A stretch of 64,000 bases of DNA from Methanolobus profundi (lineage in GTDB: Archaea; Halobacteriota; Methanosarcinia; Methanosarcinales; Methanosarcinaceae): assembly GCF_900114835.1 (NCBI RefSeq), contig NZ_FOUJ01000002.1:16089-80088 (forward strand), read 5' to 3'. Shown piece after piece: positions 45,701 through 52,221 of this stretch. Every line of letters begins with the position of its first letter. Position 1 is the first letter of the stretch. The position numbers were made by a program, and so were the translations under genes. A model generated the notes under the pieces. That model was not told where the DNA came from and did no database searches. It worked only from the letters and a program-made list of their open reading frames with translations.

Positions 45701-45751
45701 AGCGAAGGTCCAATGGGTGGCGAAGATGACATGGGAGGTGACTACCTGTGA
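39707..45751 (+). CDS. Giant secreted surface protein of 2014 residues with macroglobulin-like beta domains
   Basis: ATG 39707 gives a signal peptide (hydrophobic residues about 14-35, ending near IGSAAS); an earlier ATG at 39677 is possible. The mature chain is acidic and rich in Asn, Thr, Ser and Asp with dozens of N-glycosylation-type sites. Repeated beta-sandwich units resemble the MG2/Ig-like domains of alpha-2-macroglobulin-type proteins (for example Y-x-PGDTITITGEILDG near residue 50, FARGEVMVPVVYLNN near 340, FAPGEEAFLIIAGTD near 450). No membrane helix or PGF signal is found at the C-terminus, which is Met/Gly/Glu-rich (MGSEGPMGGEDDMGG). It must be held by another protein; the next gene, overlapping by 4 bases, encodes a PGF-CTERM-anchored protein and is the obvious candidate. 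Confidence 0.8.
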   Translation: MRDNDNFFSKNDRIQLLLLVFFVIMLLTTSIGSAASIQKFSIDGRTYSPGDTITITGEILDGNSSGDVEITIWPEGDEFTGNDTANKTITANQGSFSTTMTAPEEADDYTIIAVESETGAISPYLHMDVVGMNDTQNIKVLFTEGDIINIPLSESHEITGNLNQSKSGGSVLLGSTTYYFLVSGQNIAYVDDDSEMDITSDNSGMAVIGNLEEGAKVKLNDITYRLIHINYYNGITLARTIAPTFAGGETVNVTVMTLNATGYPVQDTIGIEYLRENGTAVTTTEVMTDANGINTTEFEIQSTGGTYHLVAEDIGHISFVVNTMTMFGDVLSTENLPKHTFARGEVMVPVVYLNNLSSGSPMDDATVTATITSKENGSYLNELDLAYDSSIGAYITNYTIPGSAETDTYYIEYEASSGSQTQKAYTYYNIKAYDLFLKVASKNKGESDGFAPGEEAFLIIAGTDLSTGESLDLEATTGLDTANFLLNITDSTGDDHTTSWSLMNATSFYQYLEVPTDIQDEIEQDLGDSFTIINFTAPAENGVYDTILKVNISGWNTARRSITVQDLFVHGEPVNKMGWFSPTVAPNSTARIMITAFDPSTGAEIPASDIHEAGLIEVWSDSASEVVTEYMEDQTITTINVPFVGDKKVLKFNVTDSYLGFHYVRFWVNATVDGTPKMVVGDAWFDEKLYRINAKPVFDENSSMFKVFGSDENIELAVHVQDISGNDISTASIELESLRYSMTGENIPVTDSSSSFTTDSDGDVTLEIDPEDSLKSGFYNVRIKMTTQDGVVDYGNGWFEVSNFIFYPYSTSWDAGINQPINFTLNAFDSSFGDKEVNVTLTKIIAMGDWDMMTPPTMYNDTDVEIGTINGSGYYEHPGLPRGGNFEFVFEATDGNSTEVGRAWVHTTAFVAWVDSNWEYEFPTNGFINFTVKASDDQMWGSSSHNLTDVTVEKVMQEGMWMSSYKTKTQMANITTTEAGLNPNEIDVSIDTTGWGQGAYMMTLKAVDDEGSEVFTDFWFRLELASVSITNPMRITVNAAQYYTNATSINATSDILTKQEQLESLGNVTAGKISGSIIGGDSITPLQTSYEIMGGDSWNHSFVPAYSMAVIDSIYDTIYIEYEDQEGGWPIGNLSNTTTTQVFNMSIGSEFTDYTGRTWEITTIRSDGTIGLEGKNTLKNGLLLNDTIMAMSKSGKFLMSNFHDEEWQSIDLDGDGEYYDDNYIILLADTTTAGKYDKVLISNSYNFSAGYIDASAGEPIQFGGDPIYLLSSKYQSSAYTLEFSTYNEGWNGMHIGTFQNGSVMKIPFLVTTPSGDPLSGKEVRIDYLIDEAKDKQILDNISATTDSGGLALIEIDTAAANIPTGSWMIHYNVTIGDEYAVANEEMFWELTRFEIRNFVVAGALGIPGQIDLIELSDSNSEDGIPGNNMLLAYGEELEFTKGIAAYNYGPGDVYNLNWPFNNWYYNSTTGAFNYSEDWGFTLEPGDVGVGATINTSGANVAMGYNVTSINNAGDTIVLNLGESTAFYEDMWNFTLTESSGGTATLSMSYVGWPWTLPGDEWGPGPEIQSFTEGQMYWMGGLDFEVNNITNTSAEVTLRYPLIVASVDAAGSLMDDDLENGEISTYFGSVAQVTFNDQDYYIIGYEDQAGTMYDQMEQAYTETKDSILVVNASNSSDANTYRIGETIDGFNGYYAASVANWGGKFVLLNGSATQVYPIPEWIADEPVFYTGKFSDEDIGMDLATAGREFDDDETPGIGVIDTDDRYHILLIDRLANGVNMPTEAIYDDDEDLTTLRDWENYMDLNSIYDMYTEEQGYGDAIPDFFGESIVTINMSEGQAWDIGTGNMESWPLAFPTLNIDEGENTATLKSFAPVFEVDVNESITIYITAREFDGTAINGTAELDSLKMMFGGTFMEGPTDDLPVTWDMSSAMVNTTLVNGEGALEIAPEDMSGIDYDFGEFTAFVTVQKDSGGTETLKMNFFRVNEEMMDMFEDEGPMGSEGPMGGEDDMGGDYL

Positions 45752-47187
45752 GAAAAATATTATTGATCCTCATAGTCATTCTCCTTGCAGTAGGAACACT
45801 CCCTACTGCTTCTGCCACCGCATCCCTTAGTATGGGCAGTATAAACTACGATACCACTGTTGTAAAGGATGAGAGCATAACGGTTACTTCAACCGTTACT
45901 GCTGCAAGCGTATCAGGAACACTTACCGTTGATGTCACACTTACTGACAACTCCGGACAGTTCACAGTACCAAGCCCCACACAACAGGTGCAATTCACAA
46001 GCGACGGTACAAAATCAGTATCATGGACAATTACAGCTGCATCAACCGGAACCAGCTCATCACCATTCACCATTTCAGCGAACGGTGATGACAGCAGTAG
46101 TACAGCAAAGATCGCATCATCTGCGATAACTGTCAAGGACAGACCTGTATTGACAGTTACATCGGACACTGACGTATCATCTGTAAGTGCAGGAGATGAC
46201 GTGGTGATAAGTTATGTCGTATCCAACAGTGCTTCCTCTGGTGCTGCAGATGCCACTAATGTCAAGGTGGCATTGTCACTTCCAAGCGGATGGAGCTTAA
46301 GCAGTGGCAATACACCTGCTACACTTGGCACCATCGCACCTACTGCATCAAGTTCAGGTTCATGGACAGTAACAGCAGATAGCCCTTCCACAAGCAATAC
46401 GTTCACACTCACTGTTACTTCCACAATACCCGGAGGCAGTGTGACAACAACTGAATCCGTGGTAGGTCCTGCATCCAGCTCCAGTTCATCATCCGCCAGT
46501 GGTGGCGGCGGTGGCGGAGGAGGTGGCGGTTCCACAGGTGAAGAGTACGAGAACATTGCCTTTAAGGACGTAAAGAAAGTGTACGTTCAAAATGAGGTCA
46601 GGTCTGAGTATGAGTTCACTGAAGGAGACAACCCGATAACAGGCATATCATTCATGCCAAAGGTCAATGCAGGTTATACTGATGCGACCATTGAAGTACT
46701 GCATGACAAGTCCACTTTTGCAGATACAAAACCACAGGGTAAGATCTACAGCCAGATGAACATCTGGGTCGGAAAGACCGGATGGGCAAGCTCGGATAAT
46801 ATAGAAGATCCCGAAATATCATTCGCTGTTGACATGGCATGGATCGAAGAGAACGACATAGATACTGCAGACATCAGGTTGATGAGATACACGACCCAGT
46901 GGGATGAACTTGATACAAGCATCACAGGAGAGGACGAAGAATATGTATATTTCACAGCCTCAACACCTGGATTCTCACCCTTCGCCATAGTTGTGAAAGG
47001 CCTGAGTGATGATGCCACAAACGAAGTATCAGAAGAGACCGACCAGGGATCAACCGATGCAGAAGAGGTCGATACTGGATCAGCATCTAGTGAAGATGAT
47101 GATACAAAAGGCACACCAGGATTCGAAGCACCTGTACTGATATCAATGCTGGCCATTGCCTATATCTTCAGCAAGAGAGAACAATAA
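45748..47187 (+). CDS. PGF-pre-PGF domain surface protein with PGF-CTERM anchor
   Basis: A 479-residue exported protein. GTG 45748 overlaps the upstream stop (GTGA) and has GGAGGTGA six bases before it. Residues 1-24 are the signal peptide. Two Ser/Thr-rich beta domains (25-125 and 130-245) are followed by a Ser run and a ten-residue polyglycine linker near residue 260, then a PGF-pre-PGF domain (about 270-420) ending ASTPGFSPFAIV, an acidic Ser/Asp linker, and GTPGFEAP followed by a membrane helix and KREQ: the archaeosortase A signal, where PGF is cut and replaced by a lipid. It is likely the membrane anchor for the giant protein encoded just upstream. Confidence 0.85.
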   Translation: MRKILLILIVILLAVGTLPTASATASLSMGSINYDTTVVKDESITVTSTVTAASVSGTLTVDVTLTDNSGQFTVPSPTQQVQFTSDGTKSVSWTITAASTGTSSSPFTISANGDDSSSTAKIASSAITVKDRPVLTVTSDTDVSSVSAGDDVVISYVVSNSASSGAADATNVKVALSLPSGWSLSSGNTPATLGTIAPTASSSGSWTVTADSPSTSNTFTLTVTSTIPGGSVTTTESVVGPASSSSSSSASGGGGGGGGGGSTGEEYENIAFKDVKKVYVQNEVRSEYEFTEGDNPITGISFMPKVNAGYTDATIEVLHDKSTFADTKPQGKIYSQMNIWVGKTGWASSDNIEDPEISFAVDMAWIEENDIDTADIRLMRYTTQWDELDTSITGEDEEYVYFTASTPGFSPFAIVVKGLSDDATNEVSEETDQGSTDAEEVDTGSASSEDDDTKGTPGFEAPVLISMLAIAYIFSKREQ

Positions 47188-47196
47188 GTGAACATT

Positions 47197-47222
47197 TAGT
47201 AGCGATCATTTTATTGCTACTA
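47197..47222 (+). terminator. Terminator after the surface-protein pair
   Basis: TAGTAGC (47197-47203) pairs with GCTACTA (47216-47222), followed by a long T-rich run (47223-47241). It ends the two-gene operon and faces the convergent ATPase gene ending at 47270. Confidence 0.7.
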
Positions 47223-47269
47223 TCTTTTTTCTTTTTTTATCTGGTAATTATCCGTAATTTATCAGCAAC

Positions 47270-48145
47270 TTATCCATTATTGTCCCCAAGCATGGACAAC
47301 AGAACGGACCACATGGAACCTATTTCCCCTGACAGTTCATTGTCCGGATTTTCCACAATTGTCTTTCCTTCCAGCATGGCATCGATAACCATCCTGTTAT
47401 AAGGGATCCTGCCCACGACATTTACACCATTTTCTGCACAGTGATCGAATATCAACTGTGACATTTCCGGGTTAAGATCACATTTATTGATACACACTGC
47501 AACAGGGATCCTGAAATGCCGGGCCACCTGGAGCACCCTGTCAAGATCATGTATCCCTGATACCGTGGGTTCGGTAACGACCAGAACAAGATCCGTGCCG
47601 GTCATTGCTGCTATTACAGAGCATCCGGTCCCCGGAGGTCCGTCTATTATGATAAGCCCCTTACCGGAACTTTCTGCAATTTCCGAAGCCCTTTGCCTCA
47701 CATTTGATACGAGTTTACCGCTTGCTTCTTCCCCGATCCCGAGCTTCGCATGAACGAGCGGACCAAAACGTGTGTGAGAACAATAGTACTCACCTGCTTT
47801 TTTTTCTTTCATGACAATAGCAGTTTCAGGACAGACATATTCACAGACACCACAACCCTCGCACCTGTAAGGATCCACAATATGAGATTCGAGGATCGCA
47901 TCGAACCTGCAGTTCAAAACACAAGTATCACAGCCAGTGCACAGGTCCTTATTGATATGTGCAAGCTTCAGTCCGTAAAAGTCATGTGTTTCAAACGTGT
48001 CCGGCTGCAAAATGAGATGCATATCAGCAGCATCCACATCACAATCTGCTATGACAGCATTATCAGCAAGTGCAGCGAATGAGGATGTGATAGTGGTCTT
48101 ACCGGTTCCGCCTTTGCCGCTGATGATAGTGATCTGCTTTACCAT
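47270..48145 (-). CDS. MinD-superfamily ATPase with inserted ferredoxin domain (ORP-cluster type)
   Basis: A 291-residue P-loop ATPase. The deviant Walker A SGKGGTGKTTI lies at residues 9-19; a two-cluster ferredoxin insert follows (CTGCDTCVLNCRFDA near 73-87, CEGCGVCEYVCPETA near 99-113), so it should bind two [4Fe-4S] clusters. DGPPGTGCSVIAA is the Walker B/switch region. It corresponds to the paired ATPases of the Desulfovibrio orange-protein complex. Start 48145 directly follows the stop of the paralogous ATPase. It is the last gene of a four-gene operon. Confidence 0.85.
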   Translation of the reverse strand: MVKQITIISGKGGTGKTTITSSFAALADNAVIADCDVDAADMHLILQPDTFETHDFYGLKLAHINKDLCTGCDTCVLNCRFDAILESHIVDPYRCEGCGVCEYVCPETAIVMKEKKAGEYYCSHTRFGPLVHAKLGIGEEASGKLVSNVRQRASEIAESSGKGLIIIDGPPGTGCSVIAAMTGTDLVLVVTEPTVSGIHDLDRVLQVARHFRIPVAVCINKCDLNPEMSQLIFDHCAENGVNVVGRIPYNRMVIDAMLEGKTIVENPDNELSGEIGSMWSVLLSMLGDNNG

Positions 48146-49000
48146 TCAGACACCAACTCCAGACGAGACACATTCACATATATCGCGATACATCTCCCGG
48201 AACTTGCTTCCCCATTCAGGCATCTGCTTCACAAAAGGAGTTCCTTTTGAATAGAGGACAGCGATATCCCGGTCAAATGGGATCTTCATAAGAACAGGTA
48301 TAGCTTCGTTCTGGCAATATTGTTCCACACCATCATCACCCACACCATGGCGGTTTATCACGACACCAAAAGGGATACCTAATTGTTTTACGACAGCTAC
48401 TGCAAGAACGAGATCATTGAGACCAAAGGGTGTAGGTTCAGTTACAAGAACACAATAATCCATTTCAGCAACGGATGCTATGACAGGACATGCAGTCCCC
48501 GGAGGAGAGTCAATGATCGCAACCGTGCTGTCATCAATGTGTTCTTGTAACTGCCTGATGACCGGCGAGGCCATGGGTTCACTGATATCGAGAGTACCCT
48601 GAAAGAGTTCGATATTGAAACTTTCATCGATGCCCCTTTCGATCATACCTATGGAGCGTGCTGCTTCTGATATCGCACCGTCAGGACACACCAGAGAACA
48701 TCCGCCACAACCATGGCATAGTTTGGGGAAGACCATCACACTTTTAGGGAGAGCAGCTATCGCATTGAACTGGCAGATATCAGCACATCTGCCACACAGA
48801 GTACATTTATCCTTATCTATCTCAGGAAATGAGATGAGGACATCTTCCTGCTTTTCAAGCCCGAACCCGAGGAATAGATTGCAGTTCGGTTCTTCAACAT
48901 CACAATCCAGCAACTGGGCACTGCCAAGGGCAAGGGCAAGGTTAACGGCAACCGTGGTCTTCCCGGTACCACCTTTGCCACTTGCGATAGCTATTCTCAT
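48146..49000 (-). CDS. Second MinD-superfamily ATPase with inserted ferredoxin domain
   Basis: A 284-residue paralogue of the neighbouring ATPase. Walker A is SGKGGTGKTTV at residues 7-17, the ferredoxin insert has CTLCGRCADICQFNA and CHGCGGCSLVCPDGA, and DSPPGTACPVIAS is the switch region. Such proteins occur in pairs and probably form heterodimers. The start lies 22 bases after the NifX-like gene, with the stop abutting the next gene, so expression is tightly coupled. The exact role (cluster assembly, or delivery to the ORP-like proteins) is not known. Confidence 0.85.
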   Translation of the reverse strand: MRIAIASGKGGTGKTTVAVNLALALGSAQLLDCDVEEPNCNLFLGFGLEKQEDVLISFPEIDKDKCTLCGRCADICQFNAIAALPKSVMVFPKLCHGCGGCSLVCPDGAISEAARSIGMIERGIDESFNIELFQGTLDISEPMASPVIRQLQEHIDDSTVAIIDSPPGTACPVIASVAEMDYCVLVTEPTPFGLNDLVLAVAVVKQLGIPFGVVINRHGVGDDGVEQYCQNEAIPVLMKIPFDRDIAVLYSKGTPFVKQMPEWGSKFREMYRDICECVSSGVGV

Positions 49001-49022
49001 TGATCAGACACCTTATGGATGA

Positions 49023-49406
49023 TCAGTGGCAATGTTCATGACCATCATCGTGACCATGTCCTGCACAGGAGTTATCCTGAGTTGCCTTTGAGAGAGAATT
49101 TGATTCCCATGCGGCGATAGCTTCCTGTATCGTACCTGTTGCACCGATGAATACATCGATACCATACTGCTCGAACATCACGACAGCTTTCCTTCCAAGA
49201 CCACCACAGAGCATGATGTCTACTGATTCCTTTGCCATTATCTCAGGAGGAAGTCCCGTACCACCGTTGTGTTCACTTGTGTTTGAGAGAACTGAAGCTT
49301 CCTTTGTCTCTGTATCATACAAAGTGTAGTAAGGTACTTTTCCAAAATGCTGTCCGACCGTCTCTTCAATTCCTTTCTGTCCCATTGCTGGTATACATAG
49401 TTTCAT
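49023..49406 (-). CDS. NifX/ORP-like protein with His-rich tail
   Basis: A 127-residue protein of the dinitrogenase iron-molybdenum-cofactor-binding family. The core GQHFGKVPYYTLYDTET and GGTGLPPEIMAKESVDIMLCGGLGRKAV is typical. The C-terminus, CAGHGHDDGHEHCH, is rich in His, Asp and Cys and suggests metal binding beyond the family fold. In Desulfovibrio the related orange protein holds a Mo-Cu sulfide cluster. It is the second gene of the operon with the paired ATPases. Confidence 0.85.
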   Translation of the reverse strand: MKLCIPAMGQKGIEETVGQHFGKVPYYTLYDTETKEASVLSNTSEHNGGTGLPPEIMAKESVDIMLCGGLGRKAVVMFEQYGIDVFIGATGTIQEAIAAWESNSLSKATQDNSCAGHGHDDGHEHCH

Positions 49407-49473
49407 CTTTTAGACCTCTTGTAATTATTTAGATATTTTTGTATCGTTCTTGAAGTACCATTTTGAAGCATTA

Positions 49474-49836
49474 TTACTTCCCTGGTTTACCCGGAGAGTT
49501 CGCTTCCTCAATAGTTTCCAATGAGTCTGACCTGTAGGCTTCGATAGCCTCACCTACTGAGCCGGCAGAGAATATTCTCATCCCGACATTCTCTGATGAG
49601 AGCAATGAGAATGCATTCGGACCAACACTGCCAGTGATGAGTACATCTACACCTTCACCGATCACTTGCTGTGCTGCCTGCACACCTGCTCCACCTGATG
49701 CTGAACTTACACCATTTTCCACTGATAGAACTTCCATCGTATCAGGATCGACCATCACAAAGTATTTGCATCTGCCAAAATGTGGGTCAACAGGTGCTTC
49801 CAGACCAGTATCTTTTGCTGTTACACATATTTTCAT
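49474..49836 (-). CDS. NifX/ORP-like protein
   Basis: A 120-residue member of the same family, MKICVTAKDTGLEAPVDPHFGRC at the start and GGAGVQAAQQVIGEGVDVLITGSVGPNAF in the core. ATG 49836 is chosen for the GGGAG eight bases upstream; the frame extends to 49872 but those residues are not family-like. Unlike its neighbour it has no His-rich tail, ending in a Pro/Gly segment. It is the first gene of the four-gene operon. The two ORP-like proteins may form a heterodimer or act in series. Confidence 0.85.
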   Translation of the reverse strand: MKICVTAKDTGLEAPVDPHFGRCKYFVMVDPDTMEVLSVENGVSSASGGAGVQAAQQVIGEGVDVLITGSVGPNAFSLLSSENVGMRIFSAGSVGEAIEAYRSDSLETIEEANSPGKPGK

Positions 49837-49847
49837 GGAAATTCTCC

Positions 49848-49915
49848 CATATGAGCAATAACTAATATACACACATATGAGACAAAATATAAGAACTTAA
49901 CTAGTAACTCATATA
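49848..49915. promoter_or_regulatory. Divergent control region with CATATGAG repeats
   Basis: CATATGAG occurs at 49848-49855 and 49874-49881, with the inverted partial copy CTCATATA at 49908-49915. The region lies between the ORP-like operon and the divergent UppP-like gene. TATA-like TATATATTTA lies at 49911-49920. The repeats may be regulator sites, perhaps of the nearby DUF134 protein. Confidence 0.4.
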
Positions 49916-49990
49916 TATTTACACACATTTGTGCAATAAAAAAGAACAAACCACCCCATATATATAGAAATAAAGCCAAAGTGACGATGA

Positions 49991-50788
49991 ATGTTGACGG
50001 TTTTTGAAGCAATAGTATTGGGAATGGTTCAGGGTATTGCAGAATGGCTTCCCATAAGCAGTGAGGGAATGACCACCCTTGTAATGCTGAACTTTTTTGA
50101 CAGAACACTTGCAGATGCACTACCCATAGCCATATGGCTGCATACAGGAACACTGCTATCCGCGGTGGTCTATTTCAGGACAGATATCCGCAATATACTG
50201 ACCGAGATACCCCAGTACCTGAAGAGCAGGGACATCAATGAGAAAAAGAGCAGCATAATAACATTCCTGATCATCACAACCGGGATCACAGGAATAATAG
50301 GACTTCCACTCATCCTTTTTGCCACAGGTGCCGAGGATTTCTCAGGAAAGCTCGCAACAGCGGTCATTGGAGGACTTCTCATAATCACAGGTCTTTTACA
50401 GATATCTGCTGCAAAAAGGACAAAGAAAAGAGATCAGCCAGTTATAGCTGATTCTGTTATCGCTGGCCTGGCACAGGGATTTGCTGCACTTCCGGGCATC
50501 AGCAGATCAGGAATAACTGTTTCAACATTACTATTGAGGGACATTGAAGCATCACAGGCACTCAGACTAAGTTTCCTTATGAGCATACCCGCGGTACTTG
50601 CAGCGGATGTAGGCATGGGAGCAATGGGACTTCTGAGCTTTGATGTGAACTCCATACTGGGACTCTTCTTTGCATTCCTTTTCGGGATACTGACCATAGA
50701 CCTGTTCATAAAAGCAGCTAAAAGGTTCGATTTCTCGAAATTCTGTATCGCACTGGGAATACTCAGTATTCTGGCATACTTCGTCTGA
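49991..50788 (+). CDS. Undecaprenyl-diphosphatase family membrane phosphatase (UppP/BacA-like)
   Basis: A 265-residue membrane protein with about eight helices. The two signatures are GMVQGIAEWLPISSEGM near residue 12 and LPGISRSGITVSTLL near residue 165; the first has Met where bacterial BacA has His, a variant common in archaea. The enzyme removes phosphate from polyprenyl diphosphates, here probably dolichyl diphosphate recycled from protein glycosylation. ATG 49991 lies in GTGACGATGAATG. It divides the ORP-like operon from DUF134 and mrp; a functional link is not obvious. Confidence 0.85.
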   Translation: MLTVFEAIVLGMVQGIAEWLPISSEGMTTLVMLNFFDRTLADALPIAIWLHTGTLLSAVVYFRTDIRNILTEIPQYLKSRDINEKKSSIITFLIITTGITGIIGLPLILFATGAEDFSGKLATAVIGGLLIITGLLQISAAKRTKKRDQPVIADSVIAGLAQGFAALPGISRSGITVSTLLLRDIEASQALRLSFLMSIPAVLAADVGMGAMGLLSFDVNSILGLFFAFLFGILTIDLFIKAAKRFDFSKFCIALGILSILAYFV

Positions 50789-50838
50789 ATCACTTCATTT
50801 TGCCACAAAAGAGAATAAATACATAAGCATTTCCGCAA

Positions 50839-50849
50839 ACGTATAAATA
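50839..50849 (+). promoter_or_regulatory. TATA box of the DUF134 gene
   Basis: CGTATAAATAG, 27 bases before the ATG at 50876, fits the archaeal TATA consensus, implying an almost leaderless mRNA. Confidence 0.5.
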
Positions 50850-50875
50850 GCACATCACGTAATGAGTGCATAACA

Positions 50876-51181
50876 ATGACTTGCAGAGGAAGACCCAGAT
50901 CACCCAGAAGAGTGGAATGCTCACCAGATGTCCTTTATTTTAAACCAAGAGGAGTACCGCTCAAAGAACTTGAAACCGTATCCCTTGCTATTGAGGAGCT
51001 CGAAGCCCTGCGGCTGGCAGATCTTGAAGGAATGCAGCAGGAAGAAGCAGCCATCAGCATGGGAATATCAAGGAGAGCTTTCTGGCAGGACCTTCAAAAT
51101 GCAAGAAAGAAAGTGGCTTTAGCACTTATCGAAGGCAAAGCTATAGAGATAGTTGGCAAAGACCCTGGTGAGATCGAATGA
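50876..51181 (+). CDS. DUF134 DNA-binding protein
   Basis: A 101-residue protein, [17 protein letters not shown] at the start and YFKPRGVPL after it, followed by a sigma-70 region-4-like helix-turn-helix ([40 protein letters not shown], given here in family terms). DUF134 proteins accompany ORP-like genes in many anaerobes and are thought to regulate them. Its gene is followed by mrp 68 bases later on the same strand and it is separated from the ORP operon by the UppP-like gene. Confidence 0.85.
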   Translation: MTCRGRPRSPRRVECSPDVLYFKPRGVPLKELETVSLAIEELEALRLADLEGMQQEEAAISMGISRRAFWQDLQNARKKVALALIEGKAIEIVGKDPGEIE

Positions 51182-51249
51182 TCCCCATACCATTGCAGAG
51201 CCGGCCACGTCACATTACATCAATTCTAAAATTCTAAAGGAGATTTCAT

Positions 51250-52083
51250 ATGACACAGAACATCCAGAGCCCTGAGGATCTTTTAAAGAAAGCAGAGGAA
51301 CCAAAGCTCATCAGGAACATGAGAGCCATCAAGAAGAAGATAATGGTAATGAGCGGTAAAGGTGGGGTCGGCAAGAGCACTGTTGCAGCTAACCTGGCTG
51401 CAAGGCTTGCAGAACGTGGACACAAAGTGGGACTTCTGGATGCTGACATCCACGGACCAAGTATCCCTAAGATGTTCGGCATAGAAGATATCAGACCAAC
51501 TGTCGATGAGAATGGTATCGTTCCTATCAGTGTCACAGAGAACCTTTCTGTGATGTCAGTTGCACTTCTTCTCGAAGACAAGGATGCACCGGTCATATGG
51601 AGAGGTCCTGCAAAGATGGCAGCCATCAAACAGTTCCTTGAGGACGTTTCATGGGGAAAGCTGGACTACCTTATCGTGGATCTCCCACCAGGGACCGGAG
51701 ATGAACCACTCAGTATCGCACAGCTTATCGAGAAGATGGAAGGTGCAGTGGTTGTTACAACACCACAGGACGTAGCACTTGTCAGTGTAAGGAAATCCAT
51801 CAAATTCGCAGAGATACTTAAAGTACCTGTGATCGGTATTGTCGAGAATATGAGCGGGATCATATGCCCACACTGTGACGAGATGATAGACCTCTTCGGC
51901 AAAGGTGGCGTGGAGAAGGCATCCGTAGATTTCAACGTCCCGGTTCTTGGTGAACTGCCAATGGACCCTAAGATCGCAGAGATCGAGGACAGCGGAAAGG
52001 TCCACACCGATATCAATGAAGAAATGATATGGGGCAAAGGCTTCGGAAAGATAGTTGATTCTATTGAGAACTTCAAAAAGTGA
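51250..52083 (+). CDS. Mrp/NBP35-type Fe-S cluster carrier ATPase
   Basis: A 277-residue P-loop ATPase: Walker A MSGKGGVGKSTVAANLA near residue 35, DADIHGPSIPKMF, DLPPGTGDEPLSI for the switch, and the bridging CxxC in GIICPHCDEM near residue 202. It binds a [4Fe-4S] cluster at the dimer interface and hands it to apoproteins. ATG 51250 follows AAAGGAGATTTC. An Mrp protein belongs to the ORP complex in Desulfovibrio and matches this neighbourhood. Two hairpins overlap and follow its stop. Confidence 0.9.
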   Translation: MTQNIQSPEDLLKKAEEPKLIRNMRAIKKKIMVMSGKGGVGKSTVAANLAARLAERGHKVGLLDADIHGPSIPKMFGIEDIRPTVDENGIVPISVTENLSVMSVALLLEDKDAPVIWRGPAKMAAIKQFLEDVSWGKLDYLIVDLPPGTGDEPLSIAQLIEKMEGAVVVTTPQDVALVSVRKSIKFAEILKVPVIGIVENMSGIICPHCDEMIDLFGKGGVEKASVDFNVPVLGELPMDPKIAEIEDSGKVHTDINEEMIWGKGFGKIVDSIENFKK

Positions 52084-52121
52084 GTTTTGAAACTCAATAT
52101 TCAGGAAGATCGAACTCTTCC
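52081..52121 (+). terminator. Double hairpin terminator after mrp
   Basis: TGAGTTT/AAACTCA (52081-52096, including the stop codon) is followed by GGAAGA/TCTTCC (52104-52121) and a T-run at 52127-52134. Confidence 0.75.
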
Positions 52122-52221
52122 GCCTTCTTTTTTTATTATTCCACAGGATCCTTTAGAGAATATCCTTTGATAATTTGATATTACCTCCTCATATTTATAC
52201 TAAAAACACAGACATTTCTAT

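Noticed and set aside
46480..46540. Ser run and polyglycine as an assembly artefact
   Set aside because: The frame stays open and the stretch is a normal flexible linker before the PGF-pre-PGF domain.
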